From contig NZ_CP082780.1 of assembly GCF_019915265.1 (NCBI RefSeq), positions 1,674,001 through 1,738,000 of the forward strand: DNA of 64,000 bases, read 5' to 3'. The DNA is from Bacillus aquiflavi (GTDB taxonomy: Bacteria; Bacillota; Bacilli; Bacillales; Cytobacillaceae). The notes beneath the pieces were generated by a model. That model was not told the origin of the DNA, made no database searches, and saw only the letters and a program-made list of their open reading frames with translations. Shown piece by piece: positions 39,401 to 50,500 of this stretch (its first letter is position 1; each line of letters begins with the position of its first letter). A program made the position numbers and the translations under genes.

Positions 39401-40039
39401 GTGACAGTAAGAGAGATGACCGGAAACAACAGACTAAAAATTATGATGGAAGGCCATGGAAGAGAAGAGGTTATTGAAAACGTTGATGTTAGCAGAACAA
39501 TCGGATGGTTTACCTCAATGTATCCAGTGTACTTAGATTTAGGTGAAGAAGAGGAAATTTCTATGAGTATCAAGATGGTAAAAGAAACATTAAGAAAGGT
39601 CCCAAATAACGGAATAGGATACGGTATTTTGAAGTATTTAGCAGAAGATGCTGATTTATTAAATGATGAAGCGGCACCAATATTATTTAATTATTTAGGC
39701 GAAATAGATAAGCATGTTACTAATAAAGATTTCTCTCCATCATCGTTATCATCAGGTGAGAGCATTGGGGCCGAAAGTGTACGAGATGCTTCTATAGAAA
39801 TTGATTCGATTGTTTTAGATCATAAATTAACGATTAGTACTACATTTAATGACAGAGAGTATTCTGAAGACACAATCAATATGTTTAATCAAAAATACAA
39901 AGAAAGTCTTGAAATGATCATAGTTCATTGTGTCAATAAAACAGAGACAAAAAAAACATCTTCTGATTATGGTTACGACAAAATGTCATTGCAAGAGCTT
40001 GAAGAACTATTGAATGAATATGAATACGTAGACAACTAG
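36353..40039 (+). CDS. bacB: bacB part 2: C2 end-A2(Orn)-T2-E2
   Basis: Same frame as part 1. C2 ends with MFVNTLAMRNFPKGD. A2 (36.83-38.35 kb) has YTSGTTGNPKG, FDVFAGDLC, INIFESTP, LILGSD and NSYGVTEATIDSS, giving DVGEIGSIDK, exactly the Orn code. T2 has VGGDSIKAL. The E domain (38.64-39.96 kb) has HHLVIDGVSWR, EGHGREE, RTIGWFTSMYP and FNYLGEI, so Orn7 is epimerised. The tail YDKMSLQELEELLNEYEYVDN looks like a COM-type donor helix for BacC. Confidence 0.94.
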   Translation: MFVNTLAMRNFPKGDSSFIDYLKQVKDNTLNAYENQDYQFDALVEKLALKRDISRSPLFDTMFSVQKLDDKEFDIEGLKFEPYDIDFHIAKFDLSLSAIEYIDHLKFDLEYCTKLFKKETIGRLADHFINVLKEIVNNPTQKLNEINIISEEERNTLLNQFNDTKVEYLISTLHELFEAQVEKTPNKVAVVFEEKKLTYAELNEKANKLARILRAKGIKQNSIVGIMVDRSLDMIVGIIAILKAGGAYLPIDSEYQKERIEFMLKDSAVEIILTQLHLIDRISFHCEVIDVNNLDLNDIDGNNLNNVNSPGDLVYIIYTSGTTGNPKGVMVEHQNLINAHYSWRKHYKLLTYEVKLLQIASMSFDVFAGDLCRSLLNGGTMYIMPNYMKLEMDLLYEAIKKYKINIFESTPGLIIPFMNYVSDHHLDLTNMKLLILGSDSCPMHEYKRLVNLYGKSMRIINSYGVTEATIDSSYYEEEYNRIPQITNTPIGRPLDNTKYYVLNSSLKLQPIGVYGELYIGGKGVAKGYLNKPALTDEKFVPNCFDSGKKMYRTGDLARWLPDGNIEFLGRIDNQVKIRGFRIEISEIEAQLLKNERIKEALVIDRKDHHGHTYLCAYMIAQHDLTVSELREYLANHLPDYMIPSHFIQIDKMPLTPNGKVDRKALPLLEEGNMSKGIEYEAPRNEVEENLVSIWQDVLGVREIGINDSFFEVGGDSIKALQIVSKLSQVGFKLKIKDLFSNPKIKNLSKYIKSDFKKKKNEIIQGKVPLTPIQKRYFEINNKELNHYNQSFMLYREKGFDEKVIETVFNKIIEQHDALRMTYEKQNGAIIQYNRGLKEKCFDLYVFDLKDEEDEQATVHQLATNIQKEVSILNGQIMKICIFKTSKGDHLLIVIHHLVIDGVSWRILFEDFEMAYRQASLGKKIELGTKTDSYKEFSQKLIKYAESNKLRKEKKYWRDLAKTKVDFFPKMGMDTDNYENSKILRISLSREDTKKLLGETNKAYNTQINDILLTALLVTVREMTGNNRLKIMMEGHGREEVIENVDVSRTIGWFTSMYPVYLDLGEEEEISMSIKMVKETLRKVPNNGIGYGILKYLAEDADLLNDEAAPILFNYLGEIDKHVTNKDFSPSSLSSGESIGAESVRDASIEIDSIVLDHKLTISTTFNDREYSEDTINMFNQKYKESLEMIIVHCVNKTETKKTSSDYGYDKMSLQELEELLNEYEYVDN

Positions 40040-40443
40040 TAGTAAAACTAACCAATGATATATTTAGACAATAACCGTTTTTTTTCAGCTTACATTATGA
40101 AAGACGTGCATATTTGAAAAAGGACTAAGAAAGCTCATTTCGATCAGTGTGTGAAAAAGTACTAAATTACAACGTATAAATTTTTCGTAATTAGAACAAG
40201 GTGCTCTGTTGTGCTGATATGTCGATCATTCACCTTATTTCCTTGCTTTTAATAAGCAGGTGTAAGAAGTGCTGCCTATTATGCTACAGAGAATAACAGC
40301 TAAATTTGTGTTTTCACCAGCACAACAGACGATTCTTTTTCAATTTTCGTTACCATTTGAAAAATCTTATGACGTCCAAGTAATATGACTATTTTTAAAG
40401 GAAATTCTCGCAGGCTAAACAAAATTATGAGGAGGATCATTTT
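40040..40443 (+). other. Intergenic region between bacB and bacC
   Basis: No gene is visible in these 404 bp. A T8 tract lies near 40080. TCTGTTGTGCTG (40205-40216) is the exact reverse complement of 40318-40329, giving a 12-bp inverted repeat 101 nt apart. A GGAGG at 40431-40435 serves bacC. I see no clear promoter or terminator, so bacC may be read through from bacB. Confidence 0.5.
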
Positions 40444-43400
40444 ATGAAAGTCCAAAAAGTTGAAAAAATTTATCCGTTGTCAAATATGCAAAAGGGAATG
40501 CTATTCCATGCTCTTGAGGGCACAAGGTCAAATGCATATTTTGAACAAATTGTTTTAGATATAAACGGTTATATAAATGAAACTATTTTTGAGGAAAGTT
40601 TCAATGAAATAATGAAGAGACACGAAATATTAAGAGCATCGTTTAATTATAAATTTGCTGAACCGTTGCATGTAATCATGAAGGATCGAAAAATAAAATT
40701 TAAATATAATGATATAAGCACATTTAACTCATACAGCAAAGATGAATATATAAAAAGTTATATAGCAGATGATAAACAAAAGGGTTTTGACTTAACGAAA
40801 GAAACCCTTATGAGAGTTTGTTTAATAAAGACAAATAATGAATCTTATAAAGTCATTTGGACTTTTCACCATATTTTGCTTGACGGATGGTGTATAGGTA
40901 TTATCTTAAATGAATTGTTTACTATTTACTCCCATAAAATGAAAGGCGAAGAACATCAATTAGAAGATCCAAGGCCTTATAGTGATTATATTAAATGGCT
41001 AAATAATCAAGATAATGAAGAAGGTTTAATTTTTTGGAAAGGATATCTAGAGAGATATGAACAAAAGGCTTCTATCCCGAAGTTCAGAAACTCTGTTACT
41101 GGAGAATATAAAAGAAAGGAAAAAGTGATCGAGTTTTCGAAAGGACTAACAGATAAAGTTGTGCAAATGGCAAAAAGAAATAATGTCACGATAAATACTG
41201 TAGTGCAAAGTATTTGGGGACTTGTTTTAGCAAGATACAATTATAGTGAAGAGGTAGTTTTTGGAACAGTTGTATCAGGAAGAGATGCACCGGTGGAAGG
41301 TATAGAGAATATGGTTGGGTTATTTATTAATACAATACCAACTAAAATAAAGGTAGAAAGTGATAAGACGTTTAAAGAAGTTTTAAGAATAACTCAAGAT
41401 GATGCCATAGAAAGTAATCATTATAACTTTATTAATTTAGCTGAAGTTCAAAATGTGAGTAAATTAAAAAATGAACTTATCGATCATGTGTTAGTATTTG
41501 AAAATTATGCTATCGATCAAAAAGCACTTGAAGACAAAGAAAATGAATTAGGCTTTGAAGTTGCAGCAGTAACTGATGAGGAGAGAAGTAATTATAGCTT
41601 TAGTATTACAGCCGGATTAGGAGAGAGATTAACATTAATATTAGTTTATGATGGAAGTCTATATGAGGAAAAATTAATTAACAATATAGCATCCCAAATT
41701 AACAGAGTAACTGAGCAAGTTGTTGAAAATGATGGTCAAAAGTTGAGTCAGATAGAGCTAATTTCGAAAGAGGAAAAAAATGATCTTCTTAATCATTTTA
41801 ATGACACAAAAGTAGAATATCCGAAAGAAAAGTTAATACATCAATTGTTCGAGGAACAGGTAGAGAAAACACCTAAATCTGTAGCAGTGAAGTTTGGAGA
41901 AAATAAACTAACTTATCGAGAGTTAAATGAAAAGTCAAACCAAATAGCGAGATTGCTACGAGAAAAGGATATTCAACGAAACACAGTTGTAGGAATCATG
42001 GTTGACCGGTCTCTAGAAATGATCATCGCAATTATGGGGATCTTAAAATCTGGAGCAGCTTATTTACCGATTGATCCTGAGACTCCTAAAGATAGAGTTG
42101 AATACATGCTGCAAGATAGTAATGCGATCGTTTTATTAACTAAAGATAAATATATAAAACAGTTTAAATTTAATGTTAAGACAATTAATTTGGATCAGGA
42201 AAATTTACAAACTTTTAGCAGCAAAAATTTAAATTTACAAAATAGTCAAAGTGATACCGCTTATATTATTTATACTTCAGGCTCTACAGGAACACCAAAA
42301 GGAGTAGTGATTCCGCATTACAGTGCTATAAGAGTAGTGAAGAATACGAATTATATTGAAATCAGCGATAGTGATACGATTCTACAGCTTTCAAATTATG
42401 CCTTTGATGGGTCTATATTTGATATTTATGGAGCGCTTCTTAATGGTGCAAGGTTAGTCATGGTTGAAAAAGATACAGTCTTAAACCTTCATAAATTAAC
42501 GCAACTAGTTAGAGAAGAAAAGATAAGTATAATGTTTATCACAACTGCGTTATTTAATACTCTTGTTGATTTAGAAATAGACTGTTTAAAAAAAGTAAGG
42601 AAGATACTATTTGGCGGTGAAAGAGTCTCCGTACCACATGTACAAAAAGCGTTTAAAAAATTAGGAAAAGATAAGATTATTCATGTTTACGGACCAACTG
42701 AAAGTACCGTATATGCTACATATTACTTTATAAATGAGCTAACTGAGATTATACCAATAGGTAAGCCTTTAGCAAATACATCAGTCTTCATAGTGGATAA
42801 AGATCGTAATTTAGTTCCATTTGGTGTACCGGGAGAGCTTTGTATTTCTGGGGATGGATTAAGTAAAGGATACTTAAATAATGAGCAGTTGACAGCGGAG
42901 AAATTTGTCTCAAACCCATTTGTTCCAAGAGAAAGAATGTATCGGACAGGGGATCTTGCGAGAATGCTGCCTGATGGAAATATTGAGTTTCTAGGCAGAA
43001 TCGACCATCAAGTGAAAATACGTGGTCATAGAATTGAACTTGGTGAAATTGAGAATCAACTTCTAAAACATGAAGCAGTGAAAGAAGCTGTCGTGATCGC
43101 AAGAGGAGACAAAGACCACCAACCATACCTTTGTGCCTATTTCACTTCTAAAAAATCGAAAGATGCATCAATGACCAAAGAGATAAGGAGGTTTTTGGAA
43201 CAAGCGCTTCCAGAGTATATGGTTCCTGCGTTTTTTGTTCAGCTGGATAAACTGCCGCTTACCGCAAATGGAAAAATAGACCGCAAGGCTTTACCGGTGC
43301 CTGATGAAAGTGAAATTGTTGGAGTAGAGTATGAGGCACCAAGAAATGAAGTAGAGGAAAAGCTTGCATCGATTTGGCAAGACATTTTAGGTGTTGAAAA

Positions 43401-44235
43401 GATTGGGATTAACGACCATTTCTTTGAAATGGGAGGGCACTCTCTAAAAGCGACGACGATGATGTCTAGAATCCATAAAGAACTTATGGTTGAGCTTCCG
43501 TTACGGCAAGTTTTTCAAACGCCTACTATTAAAGGCATTGGAGAATTCATTCGTTCGACAAAAGAAAGTAAATTTTCAGCGATCAAAAAAGTTGAAGAAA
43601 AAGATTATTATCCACTTTCATCTGCACAAAGAAGGCTCTATATTTTAAACAAAATAGAAGGTAGCGGAATAACATATAATATCCCTTCAGCGATAAAAAT
43701 AAAAGGTGATTTAAAGATACATCAGTTTGAAAAGGCGTTTTGCAAACTAATCGAAAGACATGAGGCGTTAAGAACTTCCTTTTTAATGGTAGATGGCGAG
43801 CCAGTTCAACGAATTGAAAAAGAAATAGACTTTAAGGTGAGCTATCGAGAAGCAGATGCCGCTCATCATGTAGACGAGATGATAAACGAGTTTATTCGGC
43901 CATTTGATTTAGAAAAAGCGCCCCTGTTACGAGTTGAAATGATCAAAACGAAGAAAGATGAGCACATCATGGTGCTCGATATGCATCATATCATTTCAGA
44001 CGGCGTATCAATGGGAATCTTTACACGAGAATTGGCTGAGTTATATGAGGGGAAAGAATTATCACCATTAAACCTTCAGTACAAAGATTACTCTGCATGG
44101 CAAAGAGAGTTGTCCACAAAAGAAGAAATGAAGAGACAAGAAGCTTATTGGCTTAATCTCTTTAAAGATGAAGTACCTATGTTGAATATGCCGACAGACT
44201 ATAAAAAGACCGCCAATCCAAAGTACAGAAGGTGA
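40444..44235 (+). CDS. bacC: bacC part 1: C1-A1(Ile)-T1-C2 N-terminal half
   Basis: The ATG is 8 nt after GGAGG. MKVQKVEKIYPLSNMQKGMLFHALE is a COM-acceptor/DCL start (C1, 40.45-41.76 kb, FHHILLDGW). A1 (41.79-43.30 kb) reads FDGSIFDIY, IMFITTA, ILFGGE and HVYGPTESTVYAT, giving DGFFLGVVYK, exactly the bacitracin Ile code. T1 has MGGHSLKAT. C2 starts at 43.60 kb and keeps MHHIISDG. The C-terminal third (from 42895) is a near-copy of DNA at 23627 and 50510. The frame is lost at AAAAA (44204-44208). Confidence 0.94.
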   Translation: MKVQKVEKIYPLSNMQKGMLFHALEGTRSNAYFEQIVLDINGYINETIFEESFNEIMKRHEILRASFNYKFAEPLHVIMKDRKIKFKYNDISTFNSYSKDEYIKSYIADDKQKGFDLTKETLMRVCLIKTNNESYKVIWTFHHILLDGWCIGIILNELFTIYSHKMKGEEHQLEDPRPYSDYIKWLNNQDNEEGLIFWKGYLERYEQKASIPKFRNSVTGEYKRKEKVIEFSKGLTDKVVQMAKRNNVTINTVVQSIWGLVLARYNYSEEVVFGTVVSGRDAPVEGIENMVGLFINTIPTKIKVESDKTFKEVLRITQDDAIESNHYNFINLAEVQNVSKLKNELIDHVLVFENYAIDQKALEDKENELGFEVAAVTDEERSNYSFSITAGLGERLTLILVYDGSLYEEKLINNIASQINRVTEQVVENDGQKLSQIELISKEEKNDLLNHFNDTKVEYPKEKLIHQLFEEQVEKTPKSVAVKFGENKLTYRELNEKSNQIARLLREKDIQRNTVVGIMVDRSLEMIIAIMGILKSGAAYLPIDPETPKDRVEYMLQDSNAIVLLTKDKYIKQFKFNVKTINLDQENLQTFSSKNLNLQNSQSDTAYIIYTSGSTGTPKGVVIPHYSAIRVVKNTNYIEISDSDTILQLSNYAFDGSIFDIYGALLNGARLVMVEKDTVLNLHKLTQLVREEKISIMFITTALFNTLVDLEIDCLKKVRKILFGGERVSVPHVQKAFKKLGKDKIIHVYGPTESTVYATYYFINELTEIIPIGKPLANTSVFIVDKDRNLVPFGVPGELCISGDGLSKGYLNNEQLTAEKFVSNPFVPRERMYRTGDLARMLPDGNIEFLGRIDHQVKIRGHRIELGEIENQLLKHEAVKEAVVIARGDKDHQPYLCAYFTSKKSKDASMTKEIRRFLEQALPEYMVPAFFVQLDKLPLTANGKIDRKALPVPDESEIVGVEYEAPRNEVEEKLASIWQDILGVEKIGINDHFFEMGGHSLKATTMMSRIHKELMVELPLRQVFQTPTIKGIGEFIRSTKESKFSAIKKVEEKDYYPLSSAQRRLYILNKIEGSGITYNIPSAIKIKGDLKIHQFEKAFCKLIERHEALRTSFLMVDGEPVQRIEKEIDFKVSYREADAAHHVDEMINEFIRPFDLEKAPLLRVEMIKTKKDEHIMVLDMHHIISDGVSMGIFTRELAELYEGKELSPLNLQYKDYSAWQRELSTKEEMKRQEAYWLNLFKDEVPMLNMPTDYKKTANPKYRR

Positions 44236-44579
44236 CCTTGTCCAGTTTGAAATCGACAGTGATCTAAGTGCTAATCTAAAGAAGATGGCAAAAGAACATG
44301 GTGTCACACTATATATGCTTCTTTTAGCTGGATATACTGCACTGCTTTCAAAATATACCGGTCAAGAGGATATCGTCGTAGGCTCCCCGATTGCGGGAAG
44401 ACCTCATGATGACTTGAAAGATGTGATCGGAATGTTTGTCAATACCCTTGCGATGAGAAATTATCCAACAGGGGACAAGTCATTTTGTGATTACTTAACA
44501 GAAGTCAAAGAGACTGCCTTAAAAGCTTATGAAAATCAAGATTATCCTTTTGACGAACTAGTTGAAAAGCTGGATCTAG
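42895..44579 (+). repeat. Repeat R3 (A end-T-C), bacC module 1/2 copy
   Basis: Third copy of the segment at 23627-25319 and 50510-52196. It is interrupted by a diverged patch (about 43650-43745) in the C-domain N-terminus. The same linker DNA therefore sits in front of three different modules. Confidence 0.88.
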
Positions 44580-47500
44580 AAAGAGATACGAGTAGAAGTG
44601 CTTTGTTCGATACGATGTTTGTACTGCAAAATTTAGACACTTCTAACGAAAATATGAAAGGATTAAAATTTGAAACATATGAAAATAAAGTAAATATAGC
44701 TAAATTTGATTTAACTTTATCAGCAATTGAATCAAATAATAGCATAAATTTTGGTTTAGAATATTGCACAAAACTGTTTAAGAGAGAAACTATCGAAAGA
44801 ATATCCGGCCACTTTGTTAATCTTTTAAAGGAAACTGTGAGTAATCCTGAAATTAAATTGGATCAAATCGAACTCCTTTCGGGGGAAGAAAAACATCTCC
44901 TATTAAATGAGTTCAATAACACTAAAGCCGATTATCCGAAGGATAAAACCATTTATGAGCTATTCGAGGAACAAGTTGATCGCACGCCGGACAATGTGGC
45001 TGTCGTCTTTGAAGACAAGCAGCTTACGTATCGAGAGCTGAACGAAAAATCAAATCAAGTAGCGAGACTGCTTCAGAAAAAAGGGGTTCAGCCAGACACA
45101 ATCGTAGGTATTATGGTCGAACGTTCTTTAGAAATGATCGTAGGAATGATGGGGATTCTAAAGTCCGGGGCAGCGTATTTACCGATAGACCTTGAATCTC
45201 CAGAAGAGCGAATCAAGTACATGGTTGAAGATAGCGGCACAAAGCTTGTATTAACGCAGGCTCACTTATTTGAAAAACTCGATTTTGCCGGCAATGAGCG
45301 TGTAAGTAAAATCGCGATAGATGACGAAACAATAAACAATCAAAAGCGAACAAATTTAGAGCGAGACAGTAATAGAGATCATTTAGCTTATGTTATTTAT
45401 ACGTCAGGTTCTACCGGTTCTCCAAAGGGAGTACTAATTGAACATCATTCTTTAGTGAATTTATGCCATTGGTATGTAGATTTCCATGAAATAAAAGAAA
45501 GTGATCGCATAACAAATTATTTGAAAATCTCATTCGATGCTTCAATAGGTGAAATTTTCCCATGTTTAATCACAGGAGCTACCTTATATGTTTTAAATCC
45601 AAACATCAGACTTGAGATGGACAAATTAAATGACTATATGAATCACAACGGCATAACAGTAGCCACTTTACCATGTAAAGTAAGTGAACAGTTTATTTTA
45701 CAGGAAAACGATTCTTTAAGAATGCTCATAGTTGGCGGTGAAAAATTAAAAGTAAATCAAGATACCCGCTATCAGATTGTAAATGCTTATGGACCGACAG
45801 AAAATACGGTAGCGACAACAAGCTTTTTAGTAGATAGAAAGAGTCATCATATTCCAATCGGAAAACCACTTTATAACACTAACATTTATATTGTAAATAA
45901 AAATAGTCACATTTGCCCGATTGGAGTCATTGGAGAATTATGTGTCTCCGGAGAAGGGTTAGCGAGAGGATATTTGAACAATCCAACATTAACTGCGGAG
46001 AAATTCGTAGAAAATCCTTTTGTCAGCGGCGAAAAGATGTATCGTACAGGTGACCTTGCAAGATGGATGCCAGATGGAAATATTGAGTTTCTAGGCAGAG
46101 TCGACCACCAAGTGAAAATACGCGGTTATCGAATAGAGCTTGGTGAAATCGAAAGTCAATTATTGAAGCATGAGGATATAAAAGAGGCGGTAGTAATAGC
46201 TAGAGAAGATGAGGAAAATCATGCATACCTATGCGGCTATATCGTTTCCGAAAAACAATTGCCTTCAACCAAAATAAGAGAATTTTTGGAGAAAGAGCTT
46301 CCGCATTATATGATTCCAGCCTATTTTGTTCAGCTGGATAGATTGCCACTTACGTCAAACGATAAAGTGGACAGGAAGGCATTGCCAGAACCGGATAGAA
46401 ATAATCAATCAGGAGTAAAATATGAAGCACCAAGAAATCAAGTAGAAGCAACACTTGTGGGAATTTTTGGGGATATTCTAGGTATAGAGGATATCGGGAT
46501 CGATCATAACTTCTTTGTTTCTGGAGGAGATTCTATTAAGGCTCTGCAAATTGTGTCTAAATTATCTAGAGTGAATCTTAAGCTAGAAGTGAAAGATTTA
46601 TTTGCAAACCCTAAAATAAAAAATCTTAGCAAGTATGTGAAAAGGCAAAAGAAGCTACAAAAGCCTTATGAAATAGTTGAGGGAAAAGTAGAATTAACCC
46701 CAATACAAAAATGGTATTTCGATAATAACAAAGAAGAATTGGATCATTTCAATCAGTCTTTTATGCTCTTTAGAAAAGAAGGGTTTGATAAAGAGAGAAT
46801 AGTGAGAGTGTTTAATAAGATTTTAGAACACCATGATGCTCTTAGAATGATATATGAGGAAAAGGATGGAGACATAGTTCAATACAACAGAGGGTATAGC
46901 GAGAACCTTTTCGATTTATATATGTATGATATTAGAGGACTAGATAATAAAGCGGAAAGAATCTATAAACTTGCAACAAATATTCAAAAGAAGTCTTCGA
47001 TTAAAGATGGGAAAATTGTTAACCTTTGTCTATTTCAATCAGATGAAGGCGATCACCTTCTTATTGCGATCCACCACCTTGTAGTAGATGGAGTATCGTG
47101 GAGAATTCTCTTCGAAGATTTTGAAACTCTATATTCTCAGGAGTTAAAAGGCCAAAAATTAGACATTGGATATAAATCTGATTCTTTTAAACAATTCGCA
47201 TGTAAGTTAAAGGAATATGCTCATAGTAAAAAATTATTAAATGAAAAAGAGTATTGGCAAAGTGTAGCGAAGGCCAAAGTTAAATTTATCCCTAGAAAAA
47301 AAGAAATGAATAGGGACACATTTGAAAATAGTAAAACAATCAGCATTTCATTAAATAGGGAAAAAACGATGAACCTGCTAAGGAAAGCTAATAGAGCATA
47401 TAGCACAGAAATAAATGATATATTGCTAACTTCTTTATTAGTCGGTACAAGGGAATTGACAGGCGAAAACAGGATAAAAATAAATATGGAAGGGCATGGA

Positions 47501-50500
47501 AGAGAGGATATTTTAGATGATGTAGATATTAGCAGAACTGTAGGCTGGTTCACAACAATGTACCCAGTGCTTATCAATTTAGGAAATGAAAAAGAAATAT
47601 CTACTAATATTAAAATGGTAAAAGAAATTTTAAGAAAAATTCCGAATAAAGGAATTGGCTTCGGTATATTAAAATATTTAACAAAAGACAATGAGTTATT
47701 AAATGAACAAAAAGCACCGATTTCATTTAACTACTTAGGCGAAATGGGTCATGATGTTAATAGAAACGAATTTTCAAGTTCAAAATTTTCTTATGGAGAA
47801 AGTATCGGCGGAAAAATTTCAAGGAATAATTCAATAGAAATAAACTCAGTGATTATTAATAATGAATTGTTCATCAATACAACATTTAATGAATTAGAAT
47901 ATGATGAAGTAACAATAAAAAATCTAAATGAAAATTTTAAAGAAAGTCTTGAAAAAATTATTGACCATTGCCTAAGTAAAACAGAGGTCGAAAAAACACC
48001 TTATGATTATGGAGATACAAAATTAACCTTAAGTGAACTTGAAGCAATTAAAGAAAAATACAGCCACTCTAATATCGAAAAAATATATCCATTGGCAAAT
48101 ATGCAAAAGGGAATGTTGTTTCATGCTCTAGAAAACAAAAAATCAAAAGCATATTTTGAACAAACCGTAATGGATATAAAGGGATATATTGATGAAGAAG
48201 TATTAGAGAATAGTTTTAATAAAATAATGCAACGATATGAACTACTAAGGGCATCATTTGAATATGAAACTGTTGAGGAGCCTAGACACGTAATAATAGA
48301 AGATCGAAAAATAATTTTCCGGTTTTTTGACATTAGAGAAAAAGATACGACCGAAAAAGATATCTTTATTAAAAAATATAGAGAACAAGATAAGGAAAAA
48401 GGCTTTAATTTAAGTATAGATACATTAATAAGAGTTTGTCTGGTTAGAACAGATGAAGACTTATATAAGTTAATCTGGAGCCATCACCATATTTTGATGG
48501 ACGGCTGGTGTCTTGGAATCATATTAGGCGAATTATTCACTATATATGGAAAAAGGATAAGTGGAGAAAAATATGAATTACCAGAAACAAAACCTTATAG
48601 CGATTATATAAAATGGTTAAAAGAACAAGATACAGAGGAAGGCAGAACTTATTGGAAACACTATTTAAGTGGGTATGAAGAAAAAGCAGAGATACCAAAA
48701 TTAAATAGTGCAAAGAGTAATAAGGAGTATGTCAGGAAAGAGAAAGTAATTGAGTTTTCAAGTGAACTAACTAACGAAATTACAAAGCTGGCAAATAGAA
48801 ATAACGTAACTTTTAATACAGTATTCCAAAGTATTTGGGGAACTATTTTGGCAAGATATAATAATACAGAGGAAGTTGTATTTGGAACTATTGTTTCTGG
48901 CAGAGAAGCACCAGTAGACGGAATTGAAAAGATGATTGGTTTGTTTATTAATGCTCTTCCAATTAGAATAATAATCGGGAGAAATAGTAAGTTTAAAGAG
49001 ATTTTAAAAACCGTCCAGAGTGATGCTATAACTAGTAATAACTATAACTATATGAATCTAGCTGAAGTTCAAGCAATGAGTGAATTAAATAAAGATCTAA
49101 TTGATCATATTATCGTGTTTGAAAACTATGCTGTTGATGAACGTGTTTCTGGACATGGAAAAATGGATATAGGCTTTAATGTTGAAGATTTAAATGCAGA
49201 AGAGCAAAGTAATTACAGTTTCAGTATTGCAGTAACTCCTGGTGAAAAGTTAAATTTAGTTTTAACTTATGATGGAAATGTTTATGATGATGAAATAATA
49301 GATAACATAGGATTGCATATTGAAAAAGTAACTGAGCAAGTTGTTGCTGATGAGAATAAGAAGATAAGTGAAATAGATATCATTTCAGACGAAGAAAAAA
49401 CGGTTTTATTGTACAAATTTAACGACACGGAAGCAGATTATCCAAAAGAGAAGACAATCCATCAATTGTTTGAGGAACAGGTAGAGCGAACACCAGAAAA
49501 TATGGCAGTTGTTTTTAAAGATAAGAAATTAACTTATCGGGAGCTGAATGAAAAGTCTAATCAAATTGCAGCTTTGCTAAGAGAAAAAGGTGTAAAACCT
49601 AATACTGTTGTTGGTATTATGGTTGAACGTTCACTTGAAATGATAGTCGGCATATTGGCAATATTAAAAGCTGGGGGAGCATATCTTCCGATTGATCCTG
49701 ATTATCCAGAGGATAGAATAACATACATGATAGAAGATAGCGGGATAAAAGTCTTGTTGAAAAAAGAACACAAAAAAGTGAATGGTGATTTAATTTGTAT
49801 TGATATGAACGTAGAGGAGACTGAGGAGAAATTTACAGGTAAATTGCCTAACGTAAATAATTCCAGTGACATGGCATATATAATCTATACATCAGGCTCC
49901 ACTGGAAAACCAAAAGGTGTTGTCGTAAATCATCAATCTATTCTTAATACGTTATGTTGGAGGAAAAAATCATATCAATATAGTGAATCTGATATTACAT
50001 TACAGGTGCCTACTTTTTCATTTGACAGTTCTGTAGAGGATATTTTTACGACTTTAATTTCCGGTGCTAGGTTAGTTTTAATAGAGGATTTAAGATTAAA
50101 TTTCAATAAATTTATTGATACCATTCAAAATAATAAAGTGACTAATTTGTTAGTTGTTCCTAGTTTCTATAATAGTTTATTAAATACTATCGATAATCCT
50201 TTAGAAAATTTACGATTTGTGACAATTGCAGGTGAAGGATTTAATGAAAATTTAATTAAAAAACATTTTGAAAAAATGCCCCAAGTTAGATTATTTAATG
50301 AGTACGGACCATCCGAAAACAGTGTTTGTTCTACATTATATGAATTAAAACAGGGAGATCAGAAGGCTCTCATTGGTAAACCAATAACTAATAACAAGGT
50401 TTATATTATCAATAGAGAAGATGATTTAGCACCATTAGGAGTCGCAGGCGAACTCTGTGTAAGTGGAGAAGGTTTGGCGCGCGGCTATTTAAATAGACCA

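Larger units (their letters stand above)
32210..40039 (+). pseudogene. bacB: bacB-like bacitracin synthetase 2 (Lys, D-Orn), one in-frame stop
   Basis: A single reading frame of 2609 codons, against 2607 aa for B. licheniformis BacB as I recall it. Order: TubC-like docking, C1-A1(Lys)-T1, C2-A2(Orn)-T2-E. It would add Lys6 and D-Orn7; in bacitracin the Lys6 side chain forms the macrocycle with Asn12. The only interruption is TAA at 36335-36337, where the otherwise near-identical C1 copy has TTA (Leu). The frame is unchanged on both sides. A TTG at 32189 is also in frame; I prefer ATG 32210 although AAAGGA is rather far (12 nt). The gene follows bacA by about 200 bp. Confidence 0.9.

Noticed and set aside
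40205-40329. 12-bp inverted repeat in the bacB-bacC gap as insertion-sequence ends
   Set aside because: Only 125 bp are enclosed, with no coding content; the match may be chance.
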